A stretch of DNA of 64,000 bases from Cynocephalus volans (lineage: Eukaryota > Chordata > Mammalia > Dermoptera > Cynocephalidae): assembly GCF_027409185.1 (NCBI RefSeq), contig NC_084466.1:70786501-70850500 (forward strand), given 5' to 3'. Position numbers and translations under genes: made by a program. Below, one piece after another: positions 62,501 through 64,000 of this stretch; position 1 is the stretch's first letter; each line of letters begins with the position of its first letter. The notes under the pieces are model-generated. The model made no database searches. It was not told the DNA's origin and saw only the letters and a program-made list of their open reading frames with translations.

Positions 62501-62665
62501 AAAAATCTTACATTGTGCTCTGAGAAAAAATATGACATGGGATTTAACAAGCACATTACATCACTCTACTTACCTTATTGTATGGTGGTAAAATTTGAGG
62601 AGATTAGAAATTTTGTATAATAAAACTGCCCCAGGTTCAGCAACTATTACTTGTTCAATTCGAAC
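27149..62665 (-). CDS. COG6: COG6, C-terminal 299 residues in eight exons (partial gene)
   Basis: Join on the minus strand: 62665-62574, 59131-59014, 44380-44249, 43886-43719, 41520-41413, 40395-40342, 36796-36717, 27296-27149. All acceptors are AG, all donors GT, and exon phases agree. The 900 nt are open from the first codon to TGA at 27151-27149. The product matches the C-terminal part of COG6: it opens [20 protein letters not shown] and ends [15 protein letters not shown]6 is about 657 residues in human, so roughly the last 45 percent is here; upstream exons lie beyond 64000. COG6 belongs to lobe B of the conserved oligomeric Golgi complex, a peripheral Golgi tether for retrograde vesicles that keeps glycosylation enzymes in place; human defects cause COG6-CDG. 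The visible part is the largely helical C-terminal domain with no membrane segment. Nothing suggests a pseudogene. Confidence 0.97.
27480..27560 (+). mobile_element. MIR/L2 3'-tail fragment in intron
   Basis: The text aggcagggtgttttgttcac, agggctagaacagtgcctgg and tatatagtggattgct resembles the shared MIR/L2 terminus. Confidence 0.6.
28040..28690 (+). mobile_element. L2-like repeat, plus orientation
   Basis: Segments such as ttgcctagaatgcctctctt, ttccatgaagtcttccctca and ttatggcatttaccactcaa follow the order of L2 3' sequence. Overlapping open frames here have no coding support. Confidence 0.65.
28951..30127 (+). mobile_element. Young 5'-truncated L1 (1.18 kb)
   Basis: It contains the ORF2 C-terminus. 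The frame is open from the 5' end to a TGA at 29131-29133, then continues one frame over as [14 protein letters not shown] through the Cys-rich end ([18 protein letters not shown]) to the ORF2 stop at 29824. The 3'UTR has a CA run, G-rich tracts and an A-rich tail. The 9-bp repeats taaaacttt flank it (28942-28950, 30128-30136). It lies antisense to COG6, in the last intron. Confidence 0.94.
30140..33980. other. Intron sequence, mostly unassigned
   Basis: A/T-rich intron DNA with one MIR at about 31810-31985. A CA/TA-rich microsatellite lies at 32075-32120. The plus-strand open frame at 32188-32589 shows no coding features. Confidence 0.5.
31810..31985 (+). mobile_element. MIR SINE
   Basis: The text gaagctctgccactgccact, ttgccttgaacaagtaattt and aacttctaggactac follows the MIR core (tctgccacttactagctgtg, accttgggcaagttactt). 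Confidence 0.65.
33984..34195 (+). mobile_element. Dimeric tRNA-derived SINE
   Basis: Two GC-rich tRNA-like units follow each other: the left has gtggctcactcgggagggcg and cgcgggttcagatcctatac, the right ctggctgagcgcggtgcggg and aagggttacgatccccttac. An AAAT-repeat tail follows. The 11-bp direct repeats tttaatttctc lie at 33973-33983 and 34196-34206. Its G+C content stands out sharply from the surrounding intron. Confidence 0.93.
34445..34610 (+). mobile_element. MIR SINE
   Basis: The text caggctctagagtcagaaat, ggattcagatcttggctctg and caattactttatgttt follows MIR order. Confidence 0.7.
34830..35690 (-). mobile_element. Old L1/HAL1 fragment, antisense
   Basis: Plus-strand text such as agttttatagtttcttcgta, gttctagttagatattgcag, gttctttggttt-like and gtgatgtctgctgtagattt is antisense L1 ORF2. 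It is very diverged. Confidence 0.65.
36717..36796 (-). CDS. COG6: COG6 exon, seventh in window (80 nt)
   Basis: It encodes [20 protein letters not shown] to SATV plus two bases of a lysine codon (residues 225-251). The acceptor is TCATTTAG, the donor GTAAGT. Confidence 0.97.
36989..37145. mobile_element. Mariner-like MITE (157 bp)
   Basis: The ends cgagggtgcttcaaaa and ttttgaagcacccttg are inverted and flanked by TA (36987-36988, 37146-37147). The inverted similarity extends inward through catgtaaaaacagaatgaaa and ttttcattctgtttttacac, leaving a short ATTTGT-rich centre. No protein is encoded. It lies about 190 bp upstream of a COG6 exon acceptor. Confidence 0.9.
37280..38090 (-). mobile_element. 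L2-like repeat, minus orientation
   Basis: Phrases such as gggagtaatctgatttaaag, ctaaatctggctattgcaag and aattctcatcataaaagcat resemble the reverse complement of the L2-like repeat seen at 60640-61500. A small MITE copy interrupts it at 37441-37521. Confidence 0.5.
37441..37521. mobile_element. Second, shorter mariner-like MITE (81 bp)
   Basis: The ends tgaggatacttcaaaaagtt and aacttttgaagactcctcc are inverted, with TA at 37439-37440 and 37522-37523. The inner part (gtagaaactgaattaaaaga) matches the MITE at 36989 with changes. Confidence 0.75.
38840..39370 (-). mobile_element. L1 3' end, antisense, with expanded pyrimidine tract
   Basis: It starts with a T run (minus-strand poly-A), continues ttgaagcataattgattata and tacactgttgacttgttatt, then the pyrimidine array, and ends acttacaagtgaggacatgt and ctgtgtctggcttattt, antisense L1 ORF2 end. 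Confidence 0.8.
39078..39270. repeat. Polypyrimidine microsatellite (CCTT/CCTC)n
   Basis: About 190 bp of almost pure C/T on the plus strand, in blocks of TTCC and CTCC. It expands the normal purine-rich 3'UTR tract of the host L1. Open frames on both strands here encode only Pro/Leu/Ser or Gly/Arg/Glu/Lys strings and are not genes. Confidence 0.96.
40064..40159. repeat. 48-bp tandem duplication in intron
   Basis: gtgaaaatgaagaaatc at 40064 recurs at 40112, followed in both copies by agcaatgatgagatta. The copies differ at a few bases. Confidence 0.85.
40342..40395 (-). CDS. COG6: COG6 exon, sixth in window (54 nt)
   Basis: A short in-frame exon encoding [18 protein letters not shown] (residues 207-224). 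The acceptor is CAAATAG, the donor GTAAGT. At 54 nt it could be skipped without shifting the frame. Confidence 0.96.
41165..41398 (+). mobile_element. MIR SINE next to a COG6 exon
   Basis: The text aatctacaaatgaggaaaca, agctaataagtggtacagcc, aagattcaaatccagagtgc and agccatgttcttaactggca follows the MIR consensus order well. It ends 15 bp before the exon border at 41413. Confidence 0.8.
41413..41520 (-). CDS. COG6: COG6 exon, fifth in window (108 nt)
   Basis: It encodes [20 protein letters not shown] to VQQHKPEQ (residues 171-206), phase 0 at both ends. The acceptor is ATTTTAG, the donor GTAAGC. A MIR element ends about 15 bp beyond the donor. Confidence 0.97.
41860..41938 (+). mobile_element. 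Fragment of a Tigger-like DNA transposon
   Basis: The text agacggtccctgacttatga, tgacttaacttttcaacttt and ttcagtagaaactgtaattc matches one end of a common mammalian Tigger-related MITE family. The other end is absent. Confidence 0.6.
42000..43500. other. Intron sequence, not assigned
   Basis: A/T-rich intron DNA. Minus-strand open frames at 41948-42505 show no motif. I see nothing else. Confidence 0.5.
43519..43586. repeat. (GA)n(GT)n compound microsatellite
   Basis: An uninterrupted GA run (about 43519-43559) passes directly into a GT run (43560-43586). On the coding (minus) strand this is (AC)n(TC)n, 130 bp downstream of the donor of the exon at 43719. Confidence 0.97.
43719..43886 (-). 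CDS. COG6: COG6 exon, fourth in window (168 nt)
   Basis: It encodes [20 protein letters not shown] to [10 protein letters not shown] (residues 115-170), phase 0 at both ends. The acceptor is TTTGTAG, the donor GTAAAT. The GA/GT microsatellite lies about 130 bp past the donor. Confidence 0.97.
44084..44137. repeat. 27-bp tandem duplication in intron
   Basis: ggtttagtatttgaagaaag occurs at 44088 and again at 44115, an exact 27-bp period. Confidence 0.9.
44249..44380 (-). CDS. COG6: COG6 exon, third in window (132 nt)
   Basis: It encodes [20 protein letters not shown] to DARQADFVQ (residues 71-114), phase 0 at both ends. The acceptor is ATTTTAG, the donor GTACAT. A 27-bp tandem duplication lies about 110 bp downstream in the intron. 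Confidence 0.97.
44935..45115 (+). mobile_element. MIR SINE
   Basis: The text gggctctggagttaaattaa, gttcaaatcctggatctatc, tataaccttgggaaaggtat and gctgagtagagtgtctagca follows MIR order. Confidence 0.8.
45120..47585. other. Intron sequence, not assigned
   Basis: A/T-rich intron. The only clear structure is an alternating purine-pyrimidine tract at about 45708-45730 (gcgcgcgcacgcacgtgtgtg). Confidence 0.5.
47589..47766 (-). mobile_element. Dimeric tRNA-Ile-derived SINE
   Basis: The minus strand gives GGCCAGCCCATGGCTCACTT, GGTGCTGATAACACCAAGGC and a B box GGGTTTGGATCC, then a second unit GGCCGGTTAGCTTGCTTGGG with GGGTTAAGATCC, then an A run. Imperfect direct repeats (tagccattttt and tagtcatttta) flank it. 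Confidence 0.88.
47850..48115 (+). mobile_element. MIR SINE
   Basis: The text tcccattttacaaaagagga, aggaaactgaagcagagaca, aactttccaaaggtcccact and agcagtctgattccaaagtt follows MIR order. Confidence 0.75.
48880..49100 (+). mobile_element. L2-like repeat, left part, split by L1
   Basis: The text cctaagtggtctccttgctt and acaccagccacagtgatctt resembles the L2-like repeat. It seems to resume past the L1 at about 50904-51000 (ggtcagactctgtcattaaa, ccctttaatcttcagtgact). Confidence 0.55.
49115..50889 (+). mobile_element. Young 5'-truncated L1 (1.78 kb) with 5' inversion
   Basis: ORF2 C-terminal sequence reads from [20 protein letters not shown] (49136) to a TGA at 49835-49837, then one frame over through the Cys-rich end to the ORF2 stop at 50528. 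The 3'UTR has a CA microsatellite (50547-50600), a G-rich tract and a long A-rich tail. Exact repeats aaaagtgctttaaa (49101-49114, 50890-50903) are the target duplication. The first 15 bases after a c are an exact inverted copy of 49136-49150. Antisense to COG6. Confidence 0.94.
51040..51130. repeat. AT-rich palindromic microsatellite
   Basis: Repeated tatatataaactatatac-like units with self-complementary TA runs. No gene content. Confidence 0.8.
51130..52790 (+). mobile_element. Old L1M ORF2 3' part and 3'UTR
   Basis: Landmarks on the plus strand: aattaacaagctgattctaa, gtagcaaacatttgtaatg, gctggagaggatgtgaagca, cacagcagctttatctgcaa and cgaactttttgaaataatgt. There are many stops and no functional frame. 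Confidence 0.8.
52798..52965 (+). mobile_element. MER5A-like hAT element
   Basis: The text gcacttctcaaactttaatg, tttgattcagtaggtctagc, ctaataagttcttgggtaat and cacatactacactttgggta matches the MER5A order. It is non-autonomous. Confidence 0.85.
52970..54095. other. Intron sequence, not assigned
   Basis: A/T-rich. Open frames on both strands at 53166-53475 overlap each other and have no supporting feature. Confidence 0.5.
54100..54730 (+). mobile_element. Old L1/HAL1 fragment
   Basis: The text agaatgagatcctgactttt, aaatgctaacttggagaata, tcttagtgtataaagaatat and ccaaatgagaaaaggtgaga follows degenerate L1 ORF2. Confidence 0.6.
55130..56230 (-). mobile_element. Old L1/HAL1 fragment, antisense
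   Basis: The text gtattggcaagaattgtcat, ctgatgttggctattagttt, ggaataagccatatttggtt and ctgttgatctattcaagaaa is antisense ORF2. An A run lies at 55731-55750. Confidence 0.65.
56400..57330 (+). mobile_element. L2-like repeat, plus orientation
   Basis: The text ttccttatcacttatgcaca, tcaatcagtcaccaagtttt and ccctgtctccaacctggtct resembles the mid part of the L2-like family; cataaaacttgattctatag follows near the end. Confidence 0.5.
57590..58435 (+). mobile_element. L1 (L1MA-like) 3' end
   Basis: ORF2 C-terminal text (aaatgtccatcagtggatga, actcagccataaaaaagaat, aagtgggagctaaacataaa) is followed by a long 3'UTR ending gtttcaataaaaaaatcttt. The 3'UTR differs from that of the young family in this window, so it is an older subfamily. 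Confidence 0.85.
59014..59131 (-). CDS. COG6: COG6 exon, second in window (118 nt)
   Basis: It completes the split serine and encodes [20 protein letters not shown] to HASKLMDK (residues 31-70). The acceptor is TTTTTAG, the donor GTATGT. The 14.6-kb intron that follows contains the young L1 at 49115-50889 and several older repeats. Confidence 0.97.
59590..59671 (+). mobile_element. tRNA-Ile-derived SINE monomer
   Basis: The text actagccagttagctcagtt, ggttagtgtggtgtcaaggg and ttcagatccccatactggca is the tRNA-Ile-like head with a shortened anticodon region, followed by an A-rich tail. It lies about 460 bp upstream of a COG6 exon acceptor. Confidence 0.85.
59680..60635. other. Intron sequence, not assigned
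   Basis: A/T-rich intron; I see nothing in it. Confidence 0.5.
60640..61500 (+). mobile_element. L2-like repeat, plus orientation
   Basis: The text agtataaaatctaaatcctc, atggcctacaaagtcgtcta, tgacctggcctccatctaac and ttcaggtctgttgacatatc follows a common ancient repeat that I place with L2. Confidence 0.6.
62574..62665 (-). CDS. COG6: COG6 exon, first in window (92 nt)
   Basis: It encodes window residues 1-31, [12 protein letters not shown] to FYHHTIS, starting in phase 0 after TTTTAATAG and ending two bases into a serine codon before GTAAGT. The preceding COG6 exon (expected to end with a CRPLK-like peptide) was looked for up to 64000 and is absent. Confidence 0.96.
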
Positions 62666-64000
62666 CTATTAAAACATTCGAGAAGTTAACAGTCTATAAA
62701 AGCATGATTTTCTTCATTAATGATGGGGTATAAATAGCATGAAAATTGAAGATAAAATGTTATTATTGAAAAGATCTCAAATTGCCTTCCAAATAAAGAA
62801 TTTCTAAGTATTAAGTCAGAAGTGATGGTAAAATAACAAAAACTTTAACACAGATATCCTCTACAAAAAAATGATCCATTACCTGCAGAATCTGGTTCAA
62901 AACAGTTGTTACCAGAAATATCAATTCAATGAGATCATTTTGAGGTTAATCACCAGTATATACTGGAATTTAGTTCAACACTAAATCACAAAGGGAGCAG
63001 CTGTTACATCCCTAAAAACAGATTTCGATGAAAAGATACTGCTCTAATATCAAATATTCAGGAAAAAAAAGAATTATTGTCTTTAAACTATTATGCCAAG
63101 TTTCTTTTTCTATTAATCAGAGAATTAAAAAGCAGACAAATCTTAAATTAGCAATAACATATTTGCCTAATTATACGACTACCAGGGCAAAATGAGATCT
63201 AGTTCAAAATTAACGTGATCTTCCTCAAGATTAGCCAACACGAATCTTTTCTAACTAAATTCCATCCCTCACTGATCTTTCTCTTACTTTTGCTCCTTCA
63301 TTAATGAATACAATCTAAACCACCCTGATATATGCCTACTTACATATTGTATTGTACTTGTCCTTAAGCTACTGCCCACATTGTATCTTCTTGCTTTCTT
63401 AACTAGCTTCTGAACACAAAAATAGACACAGTACTTTCTGCGTCTTCACATCTCTGCAGTATCTTGTAGAACAGTATACACATAACAGATGTTTAGTAAA
63501 TGCTTTTGAAAGTTGAACTTTCTCTGTTCTTAGATTTTGGCATATGTCACAATGCCAACAAATGTGATTTGCCAAAATGAGATTTTATAAATGCACGTAT
63601 ATCAGCATATAAAAACCTCTTGGATTATAGAAATTAATTTACCTTTACATTAATATCTTTATAAAACTGATTCATCTTTTGGCATAAAGCACTAGACTAG
63701 CTAACTACCACAGTACTACAGATTATGAATGGCATGTGAATTTAAAAACCATAATTTCAATATTACAATTTCTCTTTAGGCTAAGACCTCAACAGTGATT
63801 TAAATTACATATTATATCAATAAAAGTGATATTTTCTGAATTTTAATATAATTAGAGCAACATATGAAGGATGTTAATTGTAGACAGACAGCTCTTTCCT
63901 AGCAGATTTTTAACATCATCTCAGCTATCTGGCAACCTGCCTTCTAAAATTTTGCGGCATCAAAAAAATACTCTTCATTCCAACTCCCTTAAGAAAGAAA
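62666..64000 (-). other. COG6: COG6 intron, upstream part not in window
   Basis: A/T-rich sequence upstream of the first visible exon. I found no sequence able to encode the preceding COG6 exon and no clear repeat. Confidence 0.6.

Noticed and set aside
62880..62960. Exon-like minus-strand sequence ending GCAG before GTAATG, upstream of the first visible COG6 exon
   Set aside because: All frames meet a stop between a plausible acceptor and the donor, and the peptide is not the COG6 segment expected before [12 protein letters not shown].

Overview
The window is vertebrate nuclear DNA, almost certainly mammalian. It holds one split gene with canonical introns, set in a dense background of L1, L2, MIR, MaLR LTRs, Tigger/mariner/hAT DNA transposons, tRNA-derived SINEs and one large endogenous retrovirus. 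The SINEs carry tRNA-Ile-like A and B boxes (for example 7093-7186, 18783-18870, 59590-59671), some as dimers (33984-34195, 47589-47766). tRNA-Ile-derived monomer/dimer SINEs are known from Dermoptera (CYN-SINEs), so a colugo such as Galeopterus is my best guess. That is inference and needs a database search.

Region by region. 1-4032: 5' half of a gammaretrovirus-like (class I) provirus on the minus strand, with a 413-bp 5' LTR, a tRNA-Pro-type primer binding site, a leader with four 26-bp repeats, a frameshifted gag, and protease and reverse transcriptase; it runs off the left edge. 4033-25150: intergenic DNA made largely of nested repeats: L1 of several ages in both orientations, MaLR LTRs, a 565-bp solo LTR, a MER2-like Tigger element, a decayed KLF/SP-type zinc-finger sequence and a 17-bp minisatellite. 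25150-27148: sequence downstream of the gene, including its probable 3' UTR. 27149-62665: eight minus-strand exons encoding the C-terminal 299 residues of COG6, a subunit of the conserved oligomeric Golgi tethering complex; upstream exons lie beyond position 64000. The introns contain young and old L1 copies, SINEs, MIRs, MITEs and microsatellites.

COG6 is the only intact functional gene I can support. All eight exons have GT-AG borders, their phases fit together, and the reading frame is open to a normal stop. Every other long open frame is mobile-element protein, low-complexity sequence or chance. I found no rRNA, functional tRNA gene, CRISPR array or operon. I saw nothing that looks like an undescribed biological system. 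The most useful observations concern retroelements: two L1 copies sharing a frame break, an inverted L1 5' junction, lineage-specific SINEs, the retroviral leader repeat and hairpin, and the zinc-finger relic.
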